Assembly (NCBI GenBank): GCA_905215805.1
Contig: CAJMRL010000008.1
Location: 24,779 to 88,778, forward strand
Direction of reading: 5' to 3'
Length of the DNA: 64,000 nt
Origin: an uncultured bacterium
Lineage (GTDB): Bacteria > Bacillota > Clostridia > UBA1381
Shown: positions 37,042-44,151 of the stretch, one piece after another
Layout: each line of letters opens with the position of its first letter
Position numbering within the stretch: the stretch's first letter is position 1
Program-made: the position numbers and the translations under genes
Notes under the pieces: generated by a model
What the model saw: only the letters and a program-made list of their open reading frames with translations
What the model was told of the DNA's origin: nothing
Database searches by the model: none

Positions 37042-37671
37042 TTAGTCCGTAATATATCCAAAAGCCTTATCTATCCCATTAATTGTATTTTTAAACAGAT
37101 AATACTTAGCCGACCTCAGACTTCTTTGAACACTTGACTGGCTTATGCCCATTCTGTCGGCTGCCTTTACTTGATTTTCATTGCTTTTAAAATAATTTAC
37201 CAGTATTTCAGTCTGTCTCCTGCTCCAGCCATTCTTAATATCAAACGCAAGAAAAAGCAGTGAATTTATAATCTTGTCAAAATCATCATCGTCACTTTTA
37301 AGCATAATATTGGTCTGAGCGCATTTATTCCTATGCTCACAATTTATAACCTGCTCAAGCATATCAGATGCGCGTTTCTGTGCCCTGCCCATTGGTATGG
37401 CCGAATGCGTATCCTTGCATACACCGATTCCAAACTGCATATTCAAAGGTTTAAGTCTAAATTCAAGTACAATTAGTATTTCATATAAGCCTTTTCCCTG
37501 TTTAAACACTCCCTCTATTATTCCATCTTCAAACTCCAAAGGAGAAATAAGCATTTCTTCAATATCTGAATTAAAGTCTCTCAAAGTATCTTTGATTTGT
37601 TCCGTCAGCTGCTCTTTGTTATCCGTCTCCCCCCAATCAATAATATTGCTTCTTAAGACAATATAAGTCAT
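37042..37671 (-). CDS. SatD-like protein with C-terminal HTH, 209 aa
   Basis: The start is the ATG at 37671 (MTYIVLRSNIIDWGE), 9 bases after GGAGG; ATGs further upstream (37680, 37713) overlap or precede that site. Residues ~1-130 have the alternating pattern of SatD-family proteins, with a ferredoxin/cyclase-like fold (RLKPLNMQFGIGVCKDTHSA, MGRAQKRASDMLEQVI). The C-terminal ~70 residues form a helix-turn-helix (RQTEILVNYFKS, VKAADRMGISQSSVQRSLRS) like the region 4 of ECF sigma factors. A DNA-binding regulator is likely; the ligand and targets are unknown. Confidence 0.6.
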   Translation of the reverse strand: MTYIVLRSNIIDWGETDNKEQLTEQIKDTLRDFNSDIEEMLISPLEFEDGIIEGVFKQGKGLYEILIVLEFRLKPLNMQFGIGVCKDTHSAIPMGRAQKRASDMLEQVINCEHRNKCAQTNIMLKSDDDDFDKIINSLLFLAFDIKNGWSRRQTEILVNYFKSNENQVKAADRMGISQSSVQRSLRSAKYYLFKNTINGIDKAFGYITD

Positions 37672-37731
37672 ATTTCCCATCCTCCAATGCTGTAATTTAT
37701 TTTGTATGTACATTCATAAAGTCACAAAAAC

Positions 37732-37761
37732 ATTATATCATATCATGTTAGTATTTGTCAA
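37732..37761 (-). promoter_or_regulatory. Promoter of the SatD-like gene
   Basis: Minus strand: -35 TTGACA (37756-37761), 18-base spacer ending in TGa (extended -10), -10 TATAAT (37732-37737). Confidence 0.75.
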
Positions 37762-37869
37762 TATAAATGTGTATTTGAATAAATTTTCTCTTTAAATCTT
37801 TAATTTTTTATATATTATCACAAAATATACATCAATTACTGGAATTTTTATTTATTTTAAATATTGACC

Positions 37870-37898
37870 TTGACAAAGCTTTGTATTTATGATATAAT
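37870..37898 (+). promoter_or_regulatory. Promoter of tRNA-Thr
   Basis: TTGACA (37870-37875), 17-base spacer, TATAAT (37893-37898); a perfect consensus. Confidence 0.85.
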
Positions 37899-37925
37899 TA
37901 TTTTTGTTGAGTATATGACTCTTAT

Positions 37926-38001
37926 GCTGACGTAGCTCAGTAGGCAGAGCACTTCATTGGTAATGAAGAGGTCGGCGGTTCGACTCCGCTCGTTAGCTCC
38001 A
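37926..38001 (+). tRNA. tRNA-Thr (GGT anticodon)
   Basis: A 76-base cloverleaf with encoded CCA. Acceptor GCTGACG/CGTTAGC, D-arm GCTC/GAGC, anticodon stem CTTCA/TGAAG with loop TTGGTAA (anticodon GGT), T-stem GGCGG/CCGCT. Its 3' 46 bases are repeated at 45725-45770, so this gene is the integration site of the mobile element. Confidence 0.95.
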
Positions 38002-38010
38002 TAAAAAAAA
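37956..38010. repeat. attL: 55-bp direct repeat in the 3' half of tRNA-Thr
   Basis: Identical to 45725-45779. Starts in the anticodon loop side of the tRNA and extends through CCA into the A-run of the terminator. Similarity continues with single-base gaps through the following terminator. Confidence 0.9.
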
Positions 38011-38033
38011 CGGCTCGGTTGAGCCGTTTTTTT
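38003..38033 (+). terminator. Terminator of tRNA-Thr
   Basis: Stem AAAACGGCTC/GAGCCGTTTT with GGTT loop and seven T. A near-copy, one base shorter in the loop, lies after attR (45772-45803). Confidence 0.9.
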
Positions 38034-38105
38034 GGTGCTTTTTACAGTTTTTGCTGTGTACTTGATTTTTGATAGAAATTTTAAGAATGAAGAGGTGTAA
38101 AAATC

Positions 38106-39041
38106 ATGAGAATTTCAATGGAATCAAGTAAAACAATGGTAGAAATTTTTGAGAATTTTATTGTTTCAAAAAAAGCGCAGGGACTTGCAGAAAAAACCAT
38201 TACAAGCTACGTATCGCAGTTTAAGGCAATAGGCAGGCATTTGGATGTTGATGTACCAATAGAGAACATAACTGGTTCTGAGCTGAACGGTATGATCGCA
38301 AGTATGCGTGATTCAGAGCTTGCCGCCAATACAATAAGCAGTTATGTAAGAGTCTTAAAGGTGTTTTTATCGTGGTGTAATGAAGAAAATATAACAAGGC
38401 TGAACATGAAACCTTATAAAGGCGAAGAAACCATCAAAGAGACTTATACAGACAATGAACTTCAAAAGCTGCTTAAAAAGCCGGATATGAAAAAATGCAG
38501 ATTTTCCGAGTATCGGACTTGGGTTATTATAAACCTGCTGTTAAATGACGGTTGCAGAGCTGCTACGGTACGAAATATAAAAAACAAAGATGTTGATTTA
38601 AATAACCTTGTTATTTATCTGCGCCATACCAAAAACAAAAAAGCGCAAGTTATACCATTGTGCAGTGAATTGTGCGCTATCTTAAAGGAGTATATGCGTA
38701 TCCGCGGCGGAACAGACAATGATTATTTGTTCCCCAGTGAAAATGGTACACAGCTTACAGAGTACGCCTTACGGAGCAGTGTATGCCGTTATAATAAAAG
38801 GCGCGGAGTACAGAAAACAAGCATACACGCTTTCAGACATACATTTGCGCGTAAATATCTTATTGACTGCGGCGGCAATGCGTTTACGCTACAACGGCTT
38901 TTAGGTCATTCCACACTTGAAATGACAAAGCATTACTGTGCTTTATTCGATGCAGATATAACAAAAAATTATGATACCTTTTCACCTTTAGCACAGCTTA
39001 AATCCAACAGCAAAAAGATTAAAATGCCTAAAAAACGCTAA
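38106..39041 (+). CDS. int: Tyrosine recombinase (integrase), 311 aa
   Basis: ATG at 38106 with AAGAGGTG 8 bases upstream. N-terminal SAM-like core-binding domain (~8-95), then the catalytic domain with Arg151 (NDGCRAATVRN), Lys near 179 (TKNKKAQ), His241-x-x-Arg244 (HAFRHTF), His268 (LLGHST) and nucleophile Tyr277 (MTKHYCALF). All catalytic residues are present, so it should be active. It is XerC/D-sized, with no arm-binding N-terminal domain of the Tn916 type. It sits 68 bases beyond the attL terminator and would catalyse integration and excision at tRNA-Thr. Confidence 0.93.
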   Translation: MRISMESSKTMVEIFENFIVSKKAQGLAEKTITSYVSQFKAIGRHLDVDVPIENITGSELNGMIASMRDSELAANTISSYVRVLKVFLSWCNEENITRLNMKPYKGEETIKETYTDNELQKLLKKPDMKKCRFSEYRTWVIINLLLNDGCRAATVRNIKNKDVDLNNLVIYLRHTKNKKAQVIPLCSELCAILKEYMRIRGGTDNDYLFPSENGTQLTEYALRSSVCRYNKRRGVQKTSIHAFRHTFARKYLIDCGGNAFTLQRLLGHSTLEMTKHYCALFDADITKNYDTFSPLAQLKSNSKKIKMPKKR

Positions 39042-39050
39042 AAAAATTCA

Positions 39051-39110
39051 TATCAAGACATATAAGGACAAATCGAGACAACACGGATTAACACGGAATA
39101 AAACGGAACA
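39051..39110. repeat. Six degenerate 10-bp phased repeats after the integrase
   Basis: Consecutive decamers TATCAAGACA, TATAAGGACA, AATCGAGACA, ACACGGATTA, ACACGGAATA and AAACGGAACA. Protein-binding iterons are possible (integrase arm sites, or an origin). Confidence 0.5.
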
Positions 39111-39119
39111 AATTTGATT

Positions 39120-39158
39120 AAAGTAGTCAAAAGCAATGAAAAAGCCTTTGACTACTTT
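39120..39158. terminator. Bidirectional terminator between int and the WYL gene
   Basis: Perfect 12-bp stem AAAGTAGTCAAA/TTTGACTACTTT (39120-39131, 39147-39158) followed by T-rich sequence. Confidence 0.85.
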
Positions 39159-39161
39159 TTA

Positions 39162-40184
39162 TTATTCCTCATACATATTTGCAATAGTAGATATGTATTC
39201 TTTCATCTGGAAAACAATATTTTCCGGACTAATTATTTTTGCGCGTTTTCCAAAGCCGCAAATCCACGCAAAAAATTGACTGCTGACATCAACATCCGCA
39301 ATGACCTTAAAATGACCTTTATCGTCCGGCATATAAAATACATCTGAACCTGTTCCGAACCGGTCTATTACAGTATCAAGCAAAGGATTAATAAAGCGCA
39401 TTGTCACACGTTCCTTTGAGCCTCCGTACATTGCAAATACTCTGCGCGTATAGCCGTTTATATCCATTTCCGCAAATATATCTTCTCCGTCTCTTGGCTC
39501 ATTAATTGATTTAACATCTTTCATACGGTCTATTCGGTATGTACGCATATCTTGCTTTTCGCTGTCAAACGCCAACAAGTAATAGTTTCCATCGTTTATA
39601 ATCAGCTTATAGGGGCTTACCTTATATAATCTTTTTCGCTCAGTTTGAATATAAACATCTTTTATAGAGTGCGTAAGATATTTAAAAGTGATCTTTTGGG
39701 GTGTATGCGGTTTGCCGTCTTTCCTTTTTGCCATAGCCGAATTAATAACACTGATGATCTGCATTGTCCCCTTTTGGTTTGATTTCACTCTGTCAAATAA
39801 GAATACTTCTTCTTGTAATTCCTCTGCTTGATATATGCTGCAAAAATCACATAAAACATCTATCAGCTCTTTTGCCTGAGCGGCGGAAATGAATTTAGCT
39901 GCATAGACACATTGAGCCAGTAGTCTCAGATCATCAAATTCAAATTGTCTTGACAATAATCTATAGTATTTGCTGCCCCGTTTTCCGTCAATATCCATTC
40001 CGAATTCATTGCGCAGCACATTCATATCGCTATAGATACTGCGGCGTTTTGCTGTAATGCCGCATTCATTATTAAGATAATCACAAATATCATTTACACT
40101 TACAGCATGGTTTTCATCTGAATATTCAAGAAAATATTTTGCTATATATAATATTTTCAGTTTTTGGTTTTCTGCTCTTGGCAT
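39162..40184 (-). CDS. WYL-domain transcriptional regulator, 340 aa
   Basis: ATG at 40184 with AAGGAC upstream. N-terminal winged helix-turn-helix (~1-75, RRSIYSDMNVLRNEFGMDI), middle WYL-type SH3-like domain (~150-235, KVSPYKLIINDGNYYLLAFD and RTYRIDRMKDV) and C-terminal WCX extension (~245-340). WYL proteins are ligand-responsive regulators often found in mobile elements and defence loci, where they usually repress. Here it probably controls element genes. Promoter at 40220-40248. Confidence 0.88.
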   Translation of the reverse strand: MPRAENQKLKILYIAKYFLEYSDENHAVSVNDICDYLNNECGITAKRRSIYSDMNVLRNEFGMDIDGKRGSKYYRLLSRQFEFDDLRLLAQCVYAAKFISAAQAKELIDVLCDFCSIYQAEELQEEVFLFDRVKSNQKGTMQIISVINSAMAKRKDGKPHTPQKITFKYLTHSIKDVYIQTERKRLYKVSPYKLIINDGNYYLLAFDSEKQDMRTYRIDRMKDVKSINEPRDGEDIFAEMDINGYTRRVFAMYGGSKERVTMRFINPLLDTVIDRFGTGSDVFYMPDDKGHFKVIADVDVSSQFFAWICGFGKRAKIISPENIVFQMKEYISTIANMYEE

Positions 40185-40219
40185 ATCTTCCAGTCCTTTT
40201 TCTAATGTTATTTATATCT

Positions 40220-40248
40220 ATAATATCATTCTTTGCGGAATTTTGCAA
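40220..40248 (-). promoter_or_regulatory. Promoter of the WYL regulator
   Basis: Minus strand: -35 TTGCAA (40243-40248), 17-base spacer, -10 TATTAT (40220-40225). Confidence 0.6.
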
Positions 40249-40391
40249 TAGCCTGTACTTATTTTAAAGTTGTGCGCAGCGGAAGATAATAAAATACTGA
40301 TTTCAACCTTTTATAATGCCAAAATTTTTAATATTAAAGAAAAATTCACAAATTCTATTGACTTATTTTTTAAATATGGTATAATTATGAT

Positions 40392-40647
40392 ACCACACTT
40401 TATCATTATATTACGTATAATGCTTTATTTTAATATCGGCTTATGGATATCCTTTTTAGGATATTCTTATTTGTCATTAATGCAAAAGTTTGTGTTTAGT
40501 AAAAAACGCAGGCTTATATATTGAAATACTTTTGCATTTAATGACTCTTTTCGAGGTAGCATTTCTTATATAATGATAAATGTGTGGTAACATGAAATCA
40601 AAGCCGCGTTTTTATGCGTGGTGTAGATTTATGCCACGCATTTTTTA
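40392..40647 (+). ncRNA. Candidate small RNA, about 255 nt
   Basis: A promoter TTGACT-16-TATAAT (40358-40385) and a downstream terminator (arms ATGCGTGG 40614-40621 and CCACGCAT 40634-40641, then six T) delimit a transcript without a convincing coding frame. Internal hairpins at ~40448-40468 and the 14-bp inverted repeat suggest structure. Confidence 0.35.
40614..40647 (+). terminator. Intrinsic terminator of the candidate small RNA
   Basis: 8-bp GC-rich stem, 12-base loop, T-run of six. Confidence 0.75.
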
Positions 40648-40787
40648 ATTGCGTGAAGATATCTCAATACAAGGTGGTGATATTGTGTTTTCAGTAAAAA
40701 TATCTTTTCCTTTTGGCTCTGAAAATGGCTTATAGCAATGCACCGCTAAAACTATTTTTATCAATATGAAAAGAAAGGGATTTGATC

Positions 40788-40967
40788 ATGGAAAAATATG
40801 CTCTGAATAAGAACACAGGTAAACTACATATTATTGGTGGTTGCTGTCATTCAAAGAATATAACAAAAACATCAACAGGGTTTGAATTATTTAAAACAGA
40901 AGATGAAGCGATATCAAAGCATCAAAATTATATAAGCTATTGCAAACTCTGCTTTAAAGGCAGATAA
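40788..40967 (+). CDS. Small Ada-like zinc-binding protein, 59 aa
   Basis: The ATG at 40788 has AAGGGATTTG upstream; a TTG at 40782 is a poorer choice. Sequence MEKYALNKNTGKLHII followed by GGCCHSKN and, at the end, YCKLCFKG gives the Cys..His...Cys-x-x-Cys spacing of the short Ada-type zinc-binding domains often attached to nucleases or found alone. Function is unknown. It lies about 20 bases before the next gene and is probably co-transcribed. Confidence 0.6.
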   Translation: MEKYALNKNTGKLHIIGGCCHSKNITKTSTGFELFKTEDEAISKHQNYISYCKLCFKGR

Positions 40968-41018
40968 AAATAGAAAGGAAAAATTTTATGGAAGAAAAGA
41001 TTTTAGTCACCGGAAAAA

Positions 41019-41591
41019 ATGATCCCTGCCAAAAAAATCTTCTTGATTTCTTTTGCCGCAAGTGTTATATCGTTAGTTATTGGATTAATGTGTATGCTTA
41101 TAGCGGTGGATTTGGGTATAGTGACTCGTTCTCGTAATAGATTTTTACACGATTTATTATGTGACCTCTATCCTATTTTTTATGTGCTTGCCGCATTTCT
41201 GTTTGTCTGCGGCGTGATTTTCTGTCTTTGCTGGATAAGAGTTGAATTAACAGTAACAAATAAGCGTATTTATGGAAAAGCTGCATTCGGCAAGCGTGTT
41301 GATCTGCCTATCGATTCAATTTCGGCAATTGGAACAAGCATGTTGTGGGGTATCGATATAGGTACATCGTCAGGCAGGATACATTTCAAATTTGTAGAAA
41401 ATAATGACAAAATACACTCAGTACTTAGCAAATTACTTGTGGAAAGACAGCAGGAAAAAACACTTTCAAATATTCAAACTGCAAGCAGTGCTGATGAATT
41501 AAAGAAATTCAAGGAGCTGCTTGACAGCGGAGCAATAACACAGGAAGAATTTAACTTAAAGAAGGAACGGATTTTAGGCTTATACGATTGA
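41019..41591 (+). CDS. Membrane protein with PH-like and SHOCT domains, 190 aa, apparent 5' frameshift
   Basis: The open frame from 41019 lacks a ribosome site. A well-placed ATG at 40988 behind AAAGGAAAAA reads MEEKILVTGKN in the -1 frame and would join the downstream frame if one A were removed from the AAAAAA run ending at 41018. The natural protein is therefore probably MEEKILVTGK joined to MIPAKKIFLIS. Two membrane helices (~5-30, ~45-70), a bacterial PH-like segment (~75-125: VTNKRIYGKAAFGKRVDLPI) and a C-terminal SHOCT motif (~150-190: LKKFKELLDSGAITQEEFN). SHOCT modules mediate oligomerisation. The role in the element is unknown. Confidence 0.65.
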   Translation: MIPAKKIFLISFAASVISLVIGLMCMLIAVDLGIVTRSRNRFLHDLLCDLYPIFYVLAAFLFVCGVIFCLCWIRVELTVTNKRIYGKAAFGKRVDLPIDSISAIGTSMLWGIDIGTSSGRIHFKFVENNDKIHSVLSKLLVERQQEKTLSNIQTASSADELKKFKELLDSGAITQEEFNLKKERILGLYD

Positions 41592-41604
41592 TTTTGTAAA
41601 CATG

Positions 41605-41627
41605 GGCAGCTTAAACGGCTGCCTTTT
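41605..41627 (+). terminator. Terminator after the SHOCT gene
   Basis: Stem GGCAGC/GCTGCC (41605-41610, 41618-41623) plus TTTT. Confidence 0.6.
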
Positions 41628-41764
41628 GTATTTTACAACAGATCATAAAAACTTATATGTTATAGATTACCGCCGCGGGGCGGCTATATTTTAGGATAAT
41701 ATAAGTATTATTATTTATATCCGCTTTATGTGGTCTATACGGTAAATAAATCATCCAAAATTTT

Positions 41765-41794
41765 TTGCAAACTTTGAGGACAAAGTTTTATAAG
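41765..41794 (+). promoter_or_regulatory. Promoter with internal palindrome ahead of the RHH operon
   Basis: -35 TTGCAA (41765-41770) and -10 TATAAG (41789-41794), 18 apart. The spacer is filled by an 8-bp inverted repeat AAACTTTG/CAAAGTTT with a 4-base loop (41769-41776, 41781-41788), the right place for an autorepressor operator. Confidence 0.5.
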
Positions 41795-41877
41795 CCATCA
41801 ACAATGTTTTTCAAATATTCATGAGAGAAACAATAATACCATATCTATAATAAAAAAATTAAAGGAGATGAGATTTT

Positions 41878-42009
41878 ATGGCGAACAAAACAAAAACCAT
41901 AAGCTTTCGTGTTGATGAGAGCACATATGAACATTATGCAATATTAGCTGCCAACAGCAGACGTAAATTAGGTGACTATATTCGTTTGCTTTTGGAAGAA
42001 ACAGTTTAG
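41878..42009 (+). CDS. Ribbon-helix-helix protein, 43 aa
   Basis: ATG at 41878 with AAAGGAGATGAG upstream. The peptide begins MANKTKTISFRVDESTYEHY, then LAANSRRKLGDYIRLLLEE: a short beta-strand with alternating residues followed by two helices, the MetJ/Arc/CopG fold that binds DNA as a dimer. It is the size of small plasmid copy-control or antitoxin proteins. It is the first gene of a three-gene run and is preceded by a palindrome inside its promoter, so autoregulation is likely. It ends in TAG. Confidence 0.7.
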   Translation: MANKTKTISFRVDESTYEHYAILAANSRRKLGDYIRLLLEETV

Positions 42010-42025
42010 AAAGGTGGTATTTCAA

Positions 42026-42484
42026 ATGACTTTTGAAAATAAATTTTTACGCGATAAGGCAAAAGGAAAATGCGGTGAACAAATAGTATTTGACTACTAC
42101 AGCAGTATCGGTTGCAATATTATTGATGTTAGTGAAGATAAGGAATATTAGCAGCAGGATATTGATTTTTTAATTGACGGAACAGGCTATGAGGTAAAAA
42201 CGCAAAATTGTACTTTTGAAAATAAAATCTGCATTGAACTAATTGCAAATGTTGAAAGAAATTATAACGGTTGGTTTTATACTACTTCTGCATAGTATCT
42301 TGTTTTTGTTGATAAGGTCAACAGAGTTTTATATAAAATCCGTACAGAAGATTTGCGCGAATACTATTATAAAAATAAATAGAGTATTCAACCGCGGCAG
42401 CAGTATAACACATATAAAACAAGCATTATCGCATTTGTTCCAATAGCAGAATTGGAACAAATTACTGAAAGGATTGAAACGTAA
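42026..42484 (+). pseudogene. PD-(D/E)XK nuclease-like gene with three in-frame TAG codons
   Basis: ATG at 42026 behind AAGGTGGT. One frame of 152 codons runs to TAA at 42482 with no shift, broken only by TAG at 42149, 42293 and 42380. Read through, the product contains QQDIDFLIDGTGYEVKTQ, which has the Asp and Glu-x-Lys spacing of restriction-endonuclease-fold enzymes, then GWFYTTSA, YLVFVDKVNRVLYKIRTEDL and IIAFVPIAEL. Residues on both sides of each TAG read as one continuous domain. Either the gene was inactivated by base substitutions (for example CAG to TAG), or TAG is read as an amino acid in some setting. Host genes such as the ROK kinase end in TAG, which argues against genome-wide recoding. 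Confidence 0.6.
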
Positions 42485-42762
42485 TGACTGAACAAGAATA
42501 TTATAAAAAACTCTTAGAATTAAATGTAAGGAATTTAAAGCGCTCTTTAATTCCACACGAAAAATTTAGTCAAAAAGAATTTTTTAAATTTTAGTGAGAA
42601 TGCTATAATTTTACAAAAGAATATCAGCGCCAGAAGCAACAGGAATTTGAAGCGCAAAAGCAGCTTGAAAAGGAAATCGAAGAAAAAGTCTGTAATTGCG
42701 TTGAGGACGCTCTGGAGGACTTTTTGAAAGGTTTTAACGGTAACATCAACATTGAGTTATGA
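42484..42762 (+). pseudogene. Small coiled-coil gene with tandem in-frame TAG-TGA
   Basis: The ATG at 42484 overlaps the TAA of the nuclease-like frame (TAATG), indicating coupling. One frame of 92 codons ends with TGA at 42760 and is interrupted only at 42592-42597 (TAG then TGA). The first half begins MTEQEYYKKLLELNVRNL. The second half is a Gln/Glu/Lys-rich helix (YQRQKQQEFEAQKQLEKEIE) ending in an acidic segment. No function recognised. A strong terminator follows. Confidence 0.5.
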
Positions 42763-42765
42763 ATA

Positions 42766-42812
42766 TGCCCTATAAACGGTTTAAATGCCGTTTATAGGGC
42801 AATTTTCTTTTT
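42766..42812 (+). terminator. Terminator of the RHH operon
   Basis: Perfect 14-bp stem TGCCCTATAAACGG/CCGTTTATAGGGCA (42766-42779, 42788-42801) followed by a T-rich tail. Confidence 0.9.
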
Positions 42813-42966
42813 GTAAGGGGTGTTCCGTGTGTCGGCTGCCGCGCTTTCTATACTATCATATGAAAGCTGTGTAAGCAAAGAAATGAATAATATAATATAT
42901 TTTGATTGATATATAAATGATTTTTATCCAGAAGTAAAATGGTTATCAACTTGCGGAAACTGCAAA

Positions 42967-43524
42967 TTAGAAATAGAAACTACTTGATTTTATAGGGGTT
43001 GTATTATATTCTTCTTGCTTTGGTGCATCTTTTACTTTCGGATATGAATTCTCTGCTGCTGGATTTTTTTCGCTATTTATAATATTATTTGTAGGATAGA
43101 TATTATTTATTTCTCTATCCTGTGAAAGTATAGGATTTTCGACAGGCGGAATACCTTTTTTGTCAGCCGTAAAATCAATTCCATGAGAAAGATTCTGTGA
43201 TGATGTTCTGTCACGCGGCAGAGGGGTTTCAAAAAATTCGTATCTATTGTTACCTACACGCTTTAAATATCCTTTATTCTCCAGTATACGGAATTGATCG
43301 TAATAAGTGGATCGCGGCATACCTATAGCATCTTCAACGGCTCTTTGTGACAAAGCTAAATTAAAACCATCCGCATTTGATGCGAGATAAAGGTATAGCC
43401 GTAATGCATGTGCGCCTAAGTCACGGCTTGCTGCCTGCCAGTTTTCATTCTTGATACAAAGAAAATCTTTTGTGGCTCTTTCTCTGTGGATTTTAACTAT
43501 TCTTTGATTGGGGTATGTAACCAT
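42967..43524 (-). CDS. Winged-helix replication-initiator-like protein, 185 aa
   Basis: ATG at 43524 with AAGGAGATTG upstream. Residues ~5-100 form a winged helix (NENWQAASRDLGAHALRLYL, LSQRAVEDAIGMPRSTYYDQ, ILENKGYLKRVGNNRYEF) of the type found in plasmid Rep N-termini and phage replication or helix-turn-helix proteins. The C-terminal ~85 residues are Asn/Pro-rich and look disordered. It probably binds DNA for element maintenance or regulation. No replication origin was identified with confidence. Confidence 0.55.
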   Translation of the reverse strand: MVTYPNQRIVKIHRERATKDFLCIKNENWQAASRDLGAHALRLYLYLASNADGFNLALSQRAVEDAIGMPRSTYYDQFRILENKGYLKRVGNNRYEFFETPLPRDRTSSQNLSHGIDFTADKKGIPPVENPILSQDREINNIYPTNNIINSEKNPAAENSYPKVKDAPKQEEYNTTPIKSSSFYF

Positions 43525-43599
43525 AACTCAATCTCCTTTCGATGTTTTTTTGAAAACCTTTTTTAACGATTTTCTGTATATATAATATAAAAAATTATT

Positions 43600-43644
43600 A
43601 TAAAAATCAAAAGAGCCTGCTCTGTTTGAGAACGGACTCTTTTG
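43600..43644 (-). terminator. Terminator after the paralogous pair
   Basis: Stem between CAAAAGAG and CTCTTTTG (ends at 43608 and 43644) with a T-rich tail on the minus strand. Confidence 0.65.
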
Positions 43645-43662
43645 ATTGGAAACTATATTTAT

Positions 43663-44115
43663 TCAAGCCGCTGATACAGGCTCTTTGTGCTTATATTGGG
43701 TTTCATCCGGCGCGGCTGTTATGCTTATGGTAATGTTATTTACTTCAAGAGTTGTTGTCTCCTTATAATCAGGAAATTGTGCTTTAAACCAGTCGCACAC
43801 ATATTTATAAGGGCTTGCAAGCGGCGCAGATTTTCTTTTGACACAATTGAAATGCTCCATTAATTCACTGCTGTTGGCAAAAGTGCTTATATACTTCTCC
43901 ATGTTTTTGTATGTAAGTCTCTTGTTATATCTTGGTGTTTTCTGTTTTCTCCCGGATTCTACAACTGTTGCGAATGTAGGGAAGTCCCTCAAAAAATCTC
44001 GGTAAATAATGTATTCATCTGAACCGTATATTTTGGCTGCCGCCGCAAATTTATAATTCATGATAAACTTCTTTTCTGTATAATCAATATTGTATCCCCT
44101 GTTATTTTTAGCCAT
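43663..44115 (-). CDS. Orphan element protein A, 150 aa (paralogue of the 135-aa gene)
   Basis: ATG at 44115 with AAAGGATAAG upstream, 36 bases after its paralogue. No known domain. It shares with the 135-residue neighbour a central block: LTYKNMEKYISTFANSSE here versus LSYENMEKYINEFSDNNE there, and YKYVCDWFKAQFPDYKE versus HRYVTSWFIKKFADYEG. Basic, soluble, no signal peptide. Tandem duplication followed by divergence is likely. The conserved aromatic/charged pattern suggests an alpha-helical nucleic-acid or protein-binding domain, but that is a guess. Confidence 0.6.
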   Translation of the reverse strand: MAKNNRGYNIDYTEKKFIMNYKFAAAAKIYGSDEYIIYRDFLRDFPTFATVVESGRKQKTPRYNKRLTYKNMEKYISTFANSSELMEHFNCVKRKSAPLASPYKYVCDWFKAQFPDYKETTTLEVNNITISITAAPDETQYKHKEPVSAA

Positions 44116-44151
44116 AAATTATCACTTATCCTTTCTTTGATTCTATATTTT

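Larger units (their letters stand above)
40185..40787. other. 603-base gap in the element: promoters and a possible small transcript
   Basis: Holds the WYL promoter (40220-40248), a plus-strand promoter (40358-40385), an imperfect inverted repeat (40477-40490 with 40529-40543) and a terminator (40614-40647). An open frame with a hydrophobic 45-residue tail (ATG 40388, stop 40524) has no ribosome site. A 16-codon frame with GTG at 40684 behind AAGGTGGTG ends in TAG. No clear protein gene. Confidence 0.45.

Noticed and set aside
40270..40524. 84-codon plus-strand frame in the mobile element
   Set aside because: It contains the -35 and -10 of a plus-strand promoter and has no ribosome site; only its 45-codon hydrophobic tail could be translated, without support.
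42026..42762. Genome-wide amber recoding by the host
   Set aside because: Host genes such as the ROK kinase (stop at 18637) end in TAG at sensible positions, and one of the internal stops is TGA, so recoding of the whole genome does not fit.
42883..42987. 34-codon frame with CGNC motif and one internal TGA
   Set aside because: No ribosome site, overlaps the 3' end of the winged-helix gene, and is too short to distinguish from chance.
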